A stretch of DNA of 64,000 nt from Triatoma infestans (lineage: Eukaryota; Arthropoda; Insecta; Hemiptera; Reduviidae). The notes beneath the pieces are model-generated. The model did no database searches, was not told where the DNA came from, and was given only the letters and a program-made list of their open reading frames with translations. The DNA lies in assembly GCA_011037195.1 (NCBI GenBank), contig JAAEAF010003052.1, positions 62,001-126,000 of the forward strand, given 5' to 3'. This document shows, in pieces, positions 1 to 11,654 of this stretch. Every line of letters begins with the position of its first letter. Positions within the stretch are counted from its first letter, which is position 1. The translations under genes and the position numbers were made by a program.

Positions 1-790
1 AATTCTGTCACTCATCAAACATCAAAGAAAATCGTAAATAATAATTATTTACATATTATTTTTTTTTTTTTACTTTGATATTTAGTTTCTAAGGAAACTT
101 ATTAAATATTGATGTCATGTAAGAATTGTATTCTATGCACTTTTTTTTTTTATGAGTTCTACATTCTATAGACAGTTTACTGTAAATTATCTTTGATATA
201 GCCTTAACGTGACTAAATAACGTAATTACTATCTTGTAAACAGGTAAAGAATGTATTTTTATTTTACAAAACGAGCACATAAGTTGCAAACAATCTTATC
301 TTTGCTTTATTATCGTTCATAAAAACTCGCATGTGTATGTACCGTAATCTAGGGTCCTATCCGTTAGAATGAACTGCAAATCACTATTCAAAATACAACT
401 GACTGAAACACACTTTAAAAAATAGAATGATTATGAAAACATATTGGGTAGATCGTAAAATTCAATTTTTTATTATCGTTTAGTAAGAGATATACTGCAA
501 GAGTATAATATTTAATAATTACAATATTTACAATAATCGTGGCTTGTGATGGTAATTTTAATATTATTCTAAGGTATTGGGAAGCTGTGGATGAAGCTTG
601 CTTTACATTGAATCGGGGTAAGAAACATTTGAGATTGTTTCTCGAAACTATTAGTGCAGAGTCGAAATATATAGATAATGTCTTAAAGGGTTTAAGATCT
701 ATGTTAGATCTTTGTCGAAGAGAAGAGAAAAATACGACGTTTTCAACAATTTTTGTCCTGCATTCTTTTTTATAATCTTCTACACTCTGT
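1..790. other. AT-rich stretch without recognisable gene
   Basis: Low-complexity AT-rich DNA with several T-runs. One 78-codon open frame that needs a GTG start lies at 539-775 (+). It has no motif I recognise, so I do not call it a gene. No repeat family seen elsewhere in the window is visible here. Confidence 0.6.
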
Positions 791-799
791 AGTCAGTAT

Positions 800-1640
800 C
801 TTTCTGAGTAATGAATTCCATTTTCCTCTTTCCTTCTTTCACGATATTCTTCAGTCGATCTACGGGTACTTCTATACTGTATCATTTTTCTAAAACTGTA
901 TCATTTATCTACACTGAACTTCTACACTGTATAATTTTTCTGCACTGGCACTGTTCTATTCTTTTTTTGTAATTGTTTTGCACTCAAGATCATACCACGC
1001 TGCACGAATTTGTTTTTGTTTAATTTCAAGCGTTTCTTCCGCCGCTAGTGCCAATCCTTCCATTTGCTTTCTCCATTGCATATCAATATCATAAATCACT
1101 GGGAACATTGTTCATGCGTATTTTCTCTTATAGATTTCTTTCATATCTCATAAGTATTTCTTCATCTTTCAAGATGTAATATTAAAATTCTTGACAGGAG
1201 AATCTGAGCAAGGTTTGCGCCTAGCAATCGATATTTTAGTTCGAATTCGAGCAATCACGAGAAAATGATCTGAATCTGTGTGTGCTCCCCTGTATGATCT
1301 TACATCCATTATATTATATGCTTTTAAGTCGCGAGCAATAATTTTTATATCATTTCTCGGGTATTTATCAATGCTATGCTCAAGTAAGTTATAGAAAGCA
1401 ACTTTATCGCTTTCATCCATAATTTCAGTTCATTAAAAATACTATAATTCTGAAATTTTACCCTAATATGGATGAAACAGATTCGCTGGTTTATAGCTTT
1501 GAATCCTGTAATTAACTGCCGCATTTTTCTGCTTACTATGAATCCGGTACCGTAACTTGATATTTTTCATGGTAGCGATTTATTATAATGTTGTTTCATA
1601 AGTACGATCTGCTATATGTTGTCGTTTCTCTATGATTCCA
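800..1640 (-). pseudogene. Broken non-LTR retrotransposon: endonuclease domain and linker
   Basis: Read on the minus strand, this is a decayed apurinic-type endonuclease (EEP fold) of a LINE. From 5' to 3' it reads GTGFIVSRKMRQLITGFKAI, then INQRICFIHIRVKFQNYSIF, then after a frameshift FYNLLEHSIDKYPRNDIKII ending ARDLKAY. It then jumps directly to DVRSYRGAHTDSDHFLV, so the middle of the nuclease (the GDLNAK to NQIDYI part) has been deleted. The SDH box is the conserved catalytic His region. Further on is a linker-like stretch, AAEETLEIKQKQIRAAWYDL followed by EC, the usual link between endonuclease and reverse transcriptase. A possible continuation reaches about 800. No reverse transcriptase follows in this orientation. 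Many arthropod annotations call such proteins craniofacial-development-protein-2-like, but they are LINE ORFs. Frameshifts and the internal deletion make it non-functional. Confidence 0.72.
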
Positions 1641-2440
1641 ATACAAACCCAACCATGTTTCTGTGAAGTTCTCAGAGTTCTCTTACGACTGATGACCGGG
1701 CAAGGTATTTTAAATGGAAAGTGGTCTGATTTGGTGCTTGAGAATGATTTTCGGTGTCAATGTGGAGAGATGAGTCCTCTGGCAATCTTTGATTGCCATG
1801 TATACGAAGACTTAGAGTGCATATGTAGGGAAAGATTGGATTTCAAGTGGGCCTAAACAGTGAAAATCTTGGATTGTTATTGGAAAGTAAGTTTGCTTAT
1901 GAAGCTTACAGTAAATTTCGTCCGCGGCATTATCTAGAAGGATTAACAATATGTGGGTAGAGTAGGCGGAGTGAACGTGGGTTGATTGTATTTATTTATT
2001 GTTGTGTGTGTGTGTGTGTGTTTGTGGTATGAATGCGGTAAGGTCAGGTTTTAGTATTAGTATGTTCTGATATTTGGTTAGTGTAGTTGAGTGTACCCCA
2101 GGAAAATCGAATACAGGGGAACAGGTTTGTTATGTAAATAGTTTAGGAAATATTAATATTGTAAATACCTGATTTTGTACGCATAAAAATACCAGTTTCT
2201 GTAGGACATAAATTATTTGCCCTGTTCTTGTGTGATTTGGTAGATTATTACATATTGGTTGTATTGTATACGGACAGGGCTGAGCGCAAGCTCTGGTACT
2301 GCCCTCTAGTAGGAATTTGAAAAAAAAAAATTTTGGTAGGTTCGTCAAGAAGCATTCGCAATGTTCCGGGTCCATAAAAACGTTCCAAAACCCAAGTTTG
2401 ATGCCCATTATGCGGTTGCCAGGACTATTTCTTTTGATTC
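1641..2440. other. Unassigned sequence with a short (TG)n tract
   Basis: No gene or known repeat is recognised. There is a (GT)n microsatellite near 2003-2021. A 74-codon open frame at 1632-1856 (+) lacks any motif I know. Confidence 0.5.
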
Positions 2441-2760
2441 CATCCAGCTATTCTGTTTGAGGTTCCAAGATAATTGAATTTCGGATGAATGGGTTATCAA
2501 CCATTTGCATTCACAGCCTGATGGAGGAGCTGTCTTTCTAAAGCCTCCAGGCTTACTTTCTAATATTTTAGGGTAAATCTTAGACATCCTCTAGTAACCA
2601 TTAACCATTAGAGACGGCATTAAAACCATTCAGGCTATAGTATATTTCCCTTTTAGTCGCCTTCTACGATACGCAGGGATACGGAAAAATTAGTATCCAA
2701 ACATAGTATATTCTAACCCCAGCCATCAGGGATGAATATTTCTTTTAATTAGCTAACAAT
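2441..2760. repeat. Unassigned, less AT-rich block, possibly an old dispersed repeat
   Basis: More balanced in composition than its flanks. It includes the string TAGTCGCCTTCTACGATACG near 2655. Similar strings feel familiar from arthropod dispersed repeats, but I could not check that, and no second copy exists in this window. The family is therefore not assigned. Confidence 0.3.
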
Positions 2761-3940
2761 TATATACCAATATTTTTACCAGCTGATAGAAGTTCATCTA
2801 TTAATTTCTTTCATGGATACATTTTAAAAAATATCAGCTGTCCTAAATAGATGGTGCTTTTTTCACCCAATCTACTTTCTCTTCATTTATTACAATATTA
2901 ATCATGGGCCACAAATGAATTTTTCTCGATTTATCCATTAAACCTTTCTTGTGATCTAATTTAGAAGCTCTTGTGTCCTTGATACTGGATAATTCTTCAG
3001 CTGGGGCAGAGTTTTATATAGAAAGTCATTTCGTAGTCTATCAAAAACTTTTACTAAATCATCCAAGCAATGGTTTACATATTCACTGAATTTTCTGGCA
3101 CTTGATTTATTGTTTATATTTGATGTCTATTTATGGATGTTCGGTTGAGTCGGAAGGCATGATAACAGATTCGTTACCAACAAAAAAAAAAAAATTCCTT
3201 ATTAATTAAAAAAACCTACAGTAATGAATTTATTTCATGTTCTTTGCAATAACAAATGAAAAATGTTTTTCTTGGAAAGCGAGACATATTATCTATTTTT
3301 GAATGACACACTGTTTACATCTCAATGTCTCATATTCTTCACTTTTCCCCAAGGAGAGTGCATTGTTTGTGATGATAGAGTTTCTATAATCTCTTGAGCG
3401 TTCAACCTCCCATTCAAATCGGAATAGATTATTGATATTCTCCTGGTTTGCAGTCTAGATAAGACAATTAGTTTCCAAATAGTTACCAACGTGGCAGCAT
3501 AAGAAAACAAAAGAGTTTTTTTTTTTTTTTTAAGTTTCAATCACCTAAACTCGCTCAATCTGTTTCAGTTGGAGAAATGATGAGATATATTCCATAAAAA
3601 CAGACTTTCAAAAAAACAAAAACAAAACAAAAAATATTTTATTGATGAGTCCAAAAATACCTTGAAATTAACGAATTTAAAATCTATTTTTACACGACCA
3701 AGTAACATACTTTATTCACTTCCAACACACGTACAATACAGCGAAAACACTTTACACTTTGTTCATAATTTACTGGAAGAAAGAAATATTAGTATTTAAG
3801 TTAGAATTTTAAATGACCATACATTTGAGTGTAAAATTAGTAAGAATTGTTTATAAAAATTAATATTCTCTTAAAGTTTGCGCTAATTAATTTAGGAAGA
3901 TGAAAAATGTAAGGAAAAAAAACTTCTAATAAGAAAAAAA
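2761..3940. other. AT-rich intergenic stretch
   Basis: A- and T-runs (for example around 3181-3195 and 3517-3532) and no supported gene or repeat copy. The small open frame at 3322-3540 (-) depends on a homopolymer run and is not credible as a gene. Confidence 0.6.
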
Positions 3941-4902
3941 AATCTGGTGTAAACACCAGTTCTCAAAATTATAATTGACAAATTTTATAACTAGTGTACC
4001 AAATTTAATGAAATTCATTGAAAACTAAAAAACTGTTCAGTAAAAGTGCATTTTCGGTCTATAAATTTTCTTGAAACTCGGAATTTTAGCCATCTATTTC
4101 TTTCTAATTAATTTTGTTTGGATGGTAGAATTGTATAATCAACTATGATAGCACTTAAGAGAAAAACATAACCCCACCCCACCCCTAAAAGTGCCCTTAA
4201 ATGAATTTTCCCAGAAAAATGTTTCAAATAAAAGTTTTAGATGTTTGTATGTTTAGTTTATATAAGAAGTTTCCAGAAAATTGTCGGAGCCATTTTTGAC
4301 AAAACAGCAACAAAGTGAAAAAAATCATTTAGTAAAGCGGTAAAGTAAACGTACTTCCGGTCATCCGCTTTTTTCCAAACTCAGAATTCCAACAAAATAT
4401 TTAATTCTATTACACATTATTTATGTGACAGAATTGTCTAATTTACTGAAATATAACTTTATAGAAAGCCGTAACCCCATCCCTCCTCAAAAGTACCCTT
4501 AAATGAATTTTCCTGAGAAATGTTTTAAATAAGAATTGTAGCTCTTTGTATGTGTAGTTGATATACGAAGTTTGAAGAAAATCGTCGGAACCATTTTTGA
4601 GAAAATCGCAAAAAAGTAAAAAAAAAAACTAGTAAAGTGGTACTTCCGGTTGTGGAATTTAGACAGATGAGCCACCATCAGATGCCAAGGTGATACCTAA
4701 ACGGAATATCAAGTTTCAACTTTCTACGATTTTTCGTTTTTGAGCTCTGCTGTTCACATACACACACACAGACCATTTTCTTAGAAACCACTTTTTGTAT
4801 TCAGGGTACCGCAAAAATGATATTTCCGGTGAAAACTCGATATCGAAATTTTACACGATTACAATACTTCCACTTACCAGGAGTAAGAGAATGTAAAAAG
4901 GA
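3941..4902 (-). mobile_element. Family A (HINE-like) copy, minus orientation, nearly complete
   Basis: This is the reverse complement of the family A consensus seen at 16942-17992. It enters through the hairpin end (TCTGGTGTAAACACCAG at about 3942) and runs through two internal units, each with a 'cttccggt' box and an 'aaccccaccc' box. It leaves through the (CA)n tract near 4755 and the AGGAGTAAGAGAATGT terminus near 4890. No coding capacity. Confidence 0.8.
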
Positions 4903-5346
4903 AATTAATTTAATAATAAGCAACAGGAGAACGTCATGAAATACTATAACAATGGTAGGAGGTATTTTAATGTAAATAGGAGGGGTTAGGAAGTGGTTAG
5001 AAGTCAATTCTTAGTATCCCCTCTTTGAATACCAGCCAATACAAGCTGGTACAACTTATTTAAATGTCTAAAAAAAAAAAAACACAACCCTCCTCGATGT
5101 TTTTTAATCTATACTAGCGTTAGCTAGTTGATAAGGGACGCGTGTCCTTTCCCAATCCTATTTAACAAACAAAGCTTTTGAAAAATTATAAAAGCAAACT
5201 GGACTTTAGATTTGATAAAGTTCTAAAATCTATTGATAAGATTATCAGTTGGTAATTTCTGTTTACATGGGGAAATAAAGTAAATGAAATCATTTTGTAA
5301 ATAAAATGTGAGTTTAGAATTTTAATATATTTTCATTCTCTTAACT

Positions 5347-6265
5347 TAGTAAGAGGAAGTATCGTAATCGTGTCAAACTTTCGATATCAAGTTTACACCG
5401 GAAATATCCGTTTTGAGGTCCCCCTCAGTCCAAAAATGTGGTTTTCAGCAAATGGTCTGTGTGTGTTGTGTGTGTGTGTGTGTGTGAGCATAGCTCAAAA
5501 ACAAAAAGATCGTAGAAAGTTGAAACTTGATATTCCGATTGAATATCACCTTAGGATCTGACAGTATGTTATCTGGCAAAATTCCTCAACCGGAAGTGCC
5601 ACTTTACTGAGAGAATTTTTGTTTTCCACTTTTTAGCAATTTTCTCAAAAATGACTCGAACAATTTTCTCGAATCAACTACACATACAAAATCTACAACT
5701 TTTATTTGAAATATTTCTCTCGAAATATTCATTTAATGGCACTTTTGGTGGAGGGGTGGAGTTACGTTTTCCACTAAAGTGCTGCTATTTCAGTTTATTA
5801 GGCAATTCTGTCATCTAAATAATGTTAATTAGAATTAAATGTGTTGTTGAAATTCCAAATTTTGAAAAAATCAGATGACCGAAAGTGGGTTTTTACTGAA
5901 ATGTATTTTTTAGTTTTCTACTATTTTCTCGAAAACGGTTCCAACGATTTTCTTTAAACTAAGTTTGTGAGCTGCACATATAAGAGCTACAACTTTTATT
6001 TGAAACCTTTCTCCTAGTGAAGTCATTTAAGGGAGCTTTTGGAGGAGGAATGGGGTTATGTATTTCTCTAAAGTACTATCGTTAATAATACAATTCTACC
6101 ATCTAGATAAAATTAATTAGAAATAAAAGATCGCCAAAATTCTGAGTATTTTCAGTTTTCGACGAATTTCATTAAATTTCGTATACTAACTATAAAGTTG
6201 GTCATTTACAATTTTGAAAAGTAGAGTGAGAGAAAGTTGTGTGAGTATTACATACCAGATTTTTT
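5347..6265 (+). mobile_element. Family A (HINE-like) copy, plus orientation, first of a tandem pair
   Basis: Begins with AGTAAGAGGAAGTATCGTAA and has the (GT)n tract at about 5459-5486. The unit boxes CCGGAAGTGCCACTTTAC (about 5591) and GACCGAAAGTG (about 5878) give a period near 288 bp. It ends in the GTGTGAGTATTACATACCAG hairpin remnant plus a T-run, and the next copy starts immediately. The 5' palindrome arm is missing here. Confidence 0.82.
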
Positions 6266-7242
6266 ACTTTCTCGTTTTCCAAGTAAGAGGAAAGTATTGC
6301 AATCGTGTCAAATTTTCGATATCGAGTTTTCACTGGAAATATCCGTTTTGAGGTCCCCTGAGTCCAAAAAAGTGGTTTTTAGCAAATGGTCTGTGTGTGT
6401 GCCTGTGTGTTTGTGTGTGTGTATGTATGTGAACAGGATACCTCAAAAATGAAAAACCGTAGAAAGTTCAAACTTGATATTCCGATTGAATATCACCATG
6501 GGATCTGACAGTATGTTATCTGGCAAAATTCCTCAACCGAAAATACCACTTTACTTGTTGTTGTTTTTTTCTTTTTTGCGTTTTTCTCAAAAATCGCTCC
6601 GACGATTTTCTTCAAACTTGGTACATCAACTACACATACAAAGAGCTACCACTTTTATTTGAAATATTTCTCTGGAAAAAAATTCATTTAAGGGCACTTT
6701 TGAAGGAGGGTGGGGTTAGATTTCCCTCTAAAATGCCGTTTCACTCTACTTTACAATTCTGTCATCTAAATAATATTAATTAGAATTAAATGTGTCGTTG
6801 AAATTCCGAATTTTGAAAAAAATTAGATGACCGGAAGTGCGTTTTTACTGAAAAGTATTTTTCAATTTTTTGGTATTTTCTCCATAACGGTTCCAACGAT
6901 TTTTCTTTAAACTAAGCATGTAAGCTGCACATATAAATAGCTACAACTTTTATTTAAAACATTTCTCGTGGTAAAGTCATTTAACGAGGCTTTTGGAAGA
7001 GGAGTGGGGTTATGTTTTTTTTCTCTAAAGTGCTAAAATCATCATAGTTGATTATACAATTCTACCATCTAGACAAAATTAATTAGAAATAAAAGACGAT
7101 AAAAAATTTCGAGTTTTTTTCCAGTTTTCGACGAATTTCATTAAATTTGGTATACTAACTAACTATAAAGTTTGTCAATTATAATTTTGAAAACTGGAGT
7201 AAGAGAAAGTTGTGTGAGTATTTCACATCAGATTTTTTTTTA
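6266..7242 (+). mobile_element. Family A (HINE-like) copy, second of a head-to-tail pair
   Basis: Starts with ACTTTCTCGTTTTCCAAGTA, the palindromic 5' end, directly after the T-run of the previous copy. It has a (TG)n tract at about 6390-6425, two internal units, then GTAAGAGAAAGTTGTGTGAG and the hairpin TGTGAGTATTTCACATCAGA with a T-run. The direct head-to-tail junction is unusual for dispersed transposons but is typical of rolling-circle elements. Confidence 0.82.
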
Positions 7243-7564
7243 TTTTTATTTTTGACATCAACTTTTCTTGATTTTTTCCTCATTGGGTAATGTGCTTTAA
7301 AGATTTTGAAAAAGCTTTTATTTAGAAATGTCAGGGAATAGATAAATTACTGATTGGAAGTACCAATATGCTACCATAGTATATAAATTACAAAGCTTCT
7401 GTTAGTCCCAGGCTTGGAATAGTCCTACACCAATTCAGACCTCTTACTTACCTCCAGAAGCAACTGGAAGACTATGCTCCACATGACATGCTCGCGTATC
7501 TCGTCTATTCTTTCCTACCTTTATGCTCATTTCCTTTGATGGACCCTACAATTTGTGCACCAGC
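7243..7564. other. Unassigned AT-rich sequence
   Basis: No gene or repeat copy is recognised between the family A pair and the SINE-like fragment. Confidence 0.5.
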
Positions 7565-7680
7565 GTAGTTCTTTAGGAGAGATGGGATTAGTCAGTGTGG
7601 CATGCTGGTTACGTAGGCGGTGAATCTCGGTTTGAGTCCAGCAATACTGTCCTAGAGTTTCTCTTCCTTATCACTCTCTA
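7565..7680 (+). repeat. Degenerate SINE head (family D) fragment
   Basis: Resembles the tRNA-like head of the SINE at 29587: a leading 'gagatgggatta' segment, an A-box-like stretch, a B-box-like GGTTTGAGTCCAGC near 7631, then TTTCTCTTCCT. The SINE body is missing and foldback-C sequence follows. Confidence 0.5.
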
Positions 7681-7745
7681 CCGAAAACTGGTTGATGACC
7701 ACAATAATGAAACAGGCAATCACGGGAAATATCTCTGAAGAAGTT
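7681..7745 (+). repeat. Fragment of foldback family C (one arm)
   Basis: Contains CCGAAAACTGGTTGATGACC followed by the 'cacgggaaatatctctga' end of the family C element described at 33755-34057. Only the right-arm end is present, abutting a SINE-like fragment, so this is a chimeric scar. Confidence 0.6.
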
Positions 7746-7789
7746 ATATATATAATTTTTGATGTCGACAGTATACAAAGTTTTTCTAT

Positions 7790-8047
7790 AAAAAAAAAAA
7801 AATTGTTTTCTAAATAGATAATTGCGAAAACTGAAAAAATAAAACTATTTAGTAAATTCGCACTTCCGGATGATGAAATGTGCCCGAAACTTACGTGTCA
7901 GAAAGTAAGTCTGAGCTTCCTGCGACTTCTCATTTTTGAGATATTTTGTTTATACACACACCATTCGTAGTAACCTTTTTTTCGATCATTAAAATTTGAC
8001 ACGTACACTTTTTTTAATTTCTCTCACCATGAGTAAGAGAAAGTAAA
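7790..8047 (-). mobile_element. Truncated, diverged family A copy (5' end), minus orientation
   Basis: The boxes CGCACTTCCGG (about 7859), 'catttttgagata' (about 7930) and 'aaaatttgacacg' (about 7990) precede the terminal GAGTAAGAGAAAGTAAA near 8031. Only the 5' module of the element is left. Confidence 0.65.
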
Positions 8048-8885
8048 TATTTCTATGTAAGAGAAAAAAAAAACGAAGCAAGCTAAAAGTAATAGCACAA
8101 ATAAAATATCTATTATCATAAATATAGACGCTAATAACCGGAAGAGAAATAATAATATTTGGTTAGGTAGTTTGTTTGTTTGTTTATTCACTAACAGCGT
8201 TCTATGTGTGTTACAATAACAGTTAGAGAGAAATCTGTAAAGAAGAAAAGACATAGGAGATTCAGATTGATGTCGTTATGTCGTTGTAGAAATGGCTAAT
8301 ATTTCCTTGGTGTTATCATCATAGCATACTATGTTCAGATGTAAAGAGACAGAAGAAGAAGTAGCAGAAGATAAATTTACACAAAACTCTAGGTGTAGGT
8401 ACGTATAATAGAAAACGACGCATGACATTTCCACCATTTTACAGCCATGTACTCTCAACTACATACACACACAACATATATATATATAAGGGTGCAACTA
8501 AACTTCCAACTCCTACCCTAATATTTCCCAGCACTAACCCTCTAACAACAAATCTGACCCCTCTAACTTATATGACGCCTTTTACTGGTTTTTCATGGAT
8601 TATGAATCCATGATTTTATTGGTACAATCCAGCTACAAAAACTCCCGTTTTATGAACATAGTTCTCCAGTTTATATCTTTTTTTATGTAATCATTGATTA
8701 ATACTAAATAATAACTATAAACCTCTAGTACATAAACAACACGTTATATAAAATAGAAAAATGATAAGCAAAAAAAAAAAAAAAAACATCTATAAATAAA
8801 CATCTATAAAGTATTATTATAATTTCACTGACCCCCATATAAATACAGAATCCAGAATTAATTTTATTGACTTAAAAATCTCTCC
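8048..8885. other. AT-rich stretch, no supported gene
   Basis: Contains a short (TA)n at about 8476-8489 and an A-run at about 8769-8786. The sequence near 8720-8765 (ATATAAAATAGAAAAATG) recurs near 10640-10665, so an old short repeat may be present. Confidence 0.5.
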
Positions 8886-10395
8886 TTTTTTTGTCTTTCT
8901 CTTTTTATTCATTTACAATGGGCTAGTGCGCACAAGCAAATCTGATGACATTGAATACAGATAATAATACTCAGAAACAAATAAATAAAATAATAATAAA
9001 AAAATATCACTAAACAAGTGGAGGAACTACCCAGTGATAGCACTCCAAATCACTCACTGTCACTTATAGAAAGAAGATCTCGAGGCCACTGACGTTTTAG
9101 ACGACGAGAGGGATTGTCCGAGAGGGTTCGAGAGGAGAGATTTCTGGCTAAAGGGTTTATATGATAGGACAGGGTTTTATGGATTTTTTTTTATAAAAAG
9201 AGGAAACAACTTCGGCGACAAATGGGATATTAGGGTCATTGTGGATTGTAAGGTTCAAGACAAAAAGGGGGGAGCGTTAACAATGGCGCGCAGAATTTTT
9301 GATTAAAGGGATTGGATTCGTTGAATATTGGAACGCTTTGCGGAGCCCCAAAGTTCTATTCCGTGCGTCCAGATTGGTTTAAAGATTGAGTTGTATATTA
9401 GTCGTTTATTTAGTAAAGTCAGTTTAGATCTGTTGTCAAGTAGTCTTTTAAGCAGTCTAAAGCGATTGTTCAGTTCTTGTCGTTTCAGTCTAGTGTGAGG
9501 ATGCCATGTCAGGCGTTTGTCTATATACAGCCCAAAGTAGCGGGCAACATTAACGTGAGGAAGAGGAATTCCATTGTAGTATAGTGGGGCATAGGCAATT
9601 TTCCTCAGAGTAAAAGTGATATTTTCACATTTTTGTTCGTTTAACTTTATTCACCACTTCTTAAACCACGTTTCTAGTGAAGAAAGTTGGGATTGAAGGT
9701 TTCTTGTTGATGTTACAGGATCTTTGTGAACTAAAAGAATTGCAGTATCATCTGCATACGTAGGGTGGTTTGAGGATGGGTAGGAATGTCGGCAGTGTAT
9801 ATTGTGTAGCGAACAGGACCCAGGATGCTTCCCTAAGGCACTCTTGTCTCTATTGGATGGAAGGAGGAAGTGGAAGAATCTATCATTCTTCGGAAATACC
9901 TATCAGAAAGGTAGGACTTAAGGATAAGATAATAAGTGAATGGAAGTATTCCCTTGAGCTTTCAGAGCAAGCCTTGATGCCCTCGATCAAAAGCTTATTT
10001 GACATCTAGAACGACGCCAGAACAGCACTCCTTCCGCTCAAGAGAGGAAGCGATGGTGTCTATAACGCGATGCACTGATGAATAGTTGAATGGTGACATC
10101 TAAAGCCAAACTGGTGATCATTGGGATAAGATTAGTGGAATCAAGGATAGGTAGGATTTGTTTGAATATGAGTTTTTCTAGTATTTTGCCCATTATAGAT
10201 AACAGACTTATCGGACGGTAGGAAGGTGGGAGATGTTTGGATGTCTTTGGTTTAGGGATCATACGGATATTGGAAAGTTTCTACTGTTGTGAAAAGTATA
10301 CAGGAGTTATAGATGTAGGTGAGAAAAATGATAGCTTTTTTTTGGGGGGGGAAGGTTGCGAAGGATTTGTGCGGGTGATTATGTCGGTGCCATAG
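8886..10395 (-). pseudogene. Jockey-type non-LTR retrotransposon, 5'-truncated and decayed
   Basis: On the minus strand the reverse-transcriptase blocks appear in order. PPSYRPISLLSIMGKILEKL lies at about 10160-10235, and DHQFGFR then a LKSYLSDRYF-like segment follow. V-P-stop-GSILGP (normally VPQGSILGP) lies near 9830-9850, and the catalytic TYADDTAIL lies at about 9735-9761. The thumb and C-terminal part follow: SQLSSLETWFKKW, VARYFGLYIDKRLTWHPHTR, and IYNSIFKPIWTHGIELWGSA. The end motif SPRRLKRQWPRDLL lies near 9065-9110. An AATAAAA-type poly(A) signal and an A-rich end lie near 8890-8915. Several stops and frameshifts break the frame. The endonuclease and ORF1 are absent. Confidence 0.85.
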
Positions 10396-10435
10396 TCTCT
10401 TTTTGTATACAAATTTTTTTTTTGGCTTTTTTTCA

Positions 10436-10595
10436 CTTTTTTAAATAATTTTCTTTCACTTACAATTGTAAACAGGAAATATTACGATCATGTTAAATTG
10501 TTTAGATTAAGTTTTCATTGGTAAAACTAAACCGGGAGGATACAAAAAAATGGTTTTTTAGGAAGTGATTTGTTTGTGTGTGTACAACTTCCCTC
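10436..10595 (+). mobile_element. Diverged family A fragment (5' module)
   Basis: Resembles the family A start: 'ggaaatattacgatcatgtt', a 'ttttcattgg' box, an 'aaaaaatggtttttta' box and a short (GT)n near 10575. It stops before the internal units. Confidence 0.5.
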
Positions 10596-11284
10596 AATAA
10601 TTTGTTTTATTATAAGCCTCTAAGTATATAAAAATAAAAAAACGGTTATATAAAATAGAAAAATGGTGTGATTTGGTGGAAAATATGAGGGTTTTCTATT
10701 TAAATTTGAATAAAATTTATCTTATGATTATTTTGAACTAATTATGACTATTCGTAAATTGCAGTAAAGTAAATCATGTGAAATTTTTGTTGTTGTAAAT
10801 AATAACGTAGTGAGAGACTAGAGTGTGCTAATAGAAAACTCTCACAGAAAAGTTAGCAAAACGATTAGAGAGTGTAAATAAATATATAAGTGTTGTGATG
10901 GAGATTGAGAGAGAGCGGAGAGTTAATATGGCGTCCTGTTTTCTAGAGAGAAACGTTTCTCACGCTTAACGTTCCCACGAACAGAAAGCAACGACAGAAA
11001 ATCCCCCCCCCCCTTCTTCTAATACACATCTAGGGCCAGGTCACAACACTGCACCATGTATGTCTGGTTTATATACCTATTTATATAAAATATATAAATA
11101 ATAAATGCATATTTATATTATTGTAAAATTATTATATTATATACATATCTAATCATGTTACTAATTACCAAGTTAATCTTTATCTCATTATGAACAATTT
11201 TTCATGCTAGCCTGTTCCATTTTTATTATACATTTTATAGTCAAGAGATGTTTTTGAATATTAAATCCATCCACAGGATATTTT
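10596..11284. other. Unassigned sequence with a purine-rich segment
   Basis: The stretch 10800-11040 is GA-rich and contains 'aaatatataagtgttg', which resembles the TATA region of the LTRs in this window. I find no matching second copy and no target duplication, so I do not call an LTR. Confidence 0.4.
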
Positions 11285-11402
11285 TGGTGACAGAACAATT
11301 CAAAGAGAGCGCACACACACACACACCGACTGTGTAGCAATTAACTTTAATCATACATCTTACTGAAGATAAAGATGACTGAAGACAAAAATAGAGCTCT
11401 GA
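11285..11402 (+). repeat. Repeat family B, copy 1
   Basis: About 115 bp containing GACAGAACAATTCAAAGAGA, a (CA)n run, then ATCATACATCTTACTGAAGA and AAGATGACTGAAGA. A close copy lies at 12700-12820. Identity unknown. The opening 'tttttggtgacagaaca' is reminiscent of a primer-binding or LTR-junction region, but that is only a guess. Confidence 0.7.
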
Positions 11403-11654
11403 GTTTTCCTGCACCAATCACCCACACCATCCATCAAGATTTCTTTGTTTTTTTAATTTTTAATGGGAACTCTGTTGGATACATCTCTGAATTGGAGATA
11501 TAGTGACACAAAAAAACTTTTCATACACCATCAATTTCTGGAACTATACAATTACGAAACCTAGAGAAAAATAAAAAATGATTTAACAAAGAAAAAATAA
11601 TTATTAATAAAATATAAAATAATAAATTATGATAAATAATATAAAAAAATTTTA

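Noticed and set aside
539..775. 78-codon frame on the plus strand as a possible small gene
   Set aside because: Needs a GTG start, lies next to a decayed LINE, has no recognised domain, and the surroundings show no gene structure.
5347..7242. CRISPR-like or satellite array
   Set aside because: The repeated blocks are two full dispersed elements with diverged internal units, not short regular repeats with spacers.
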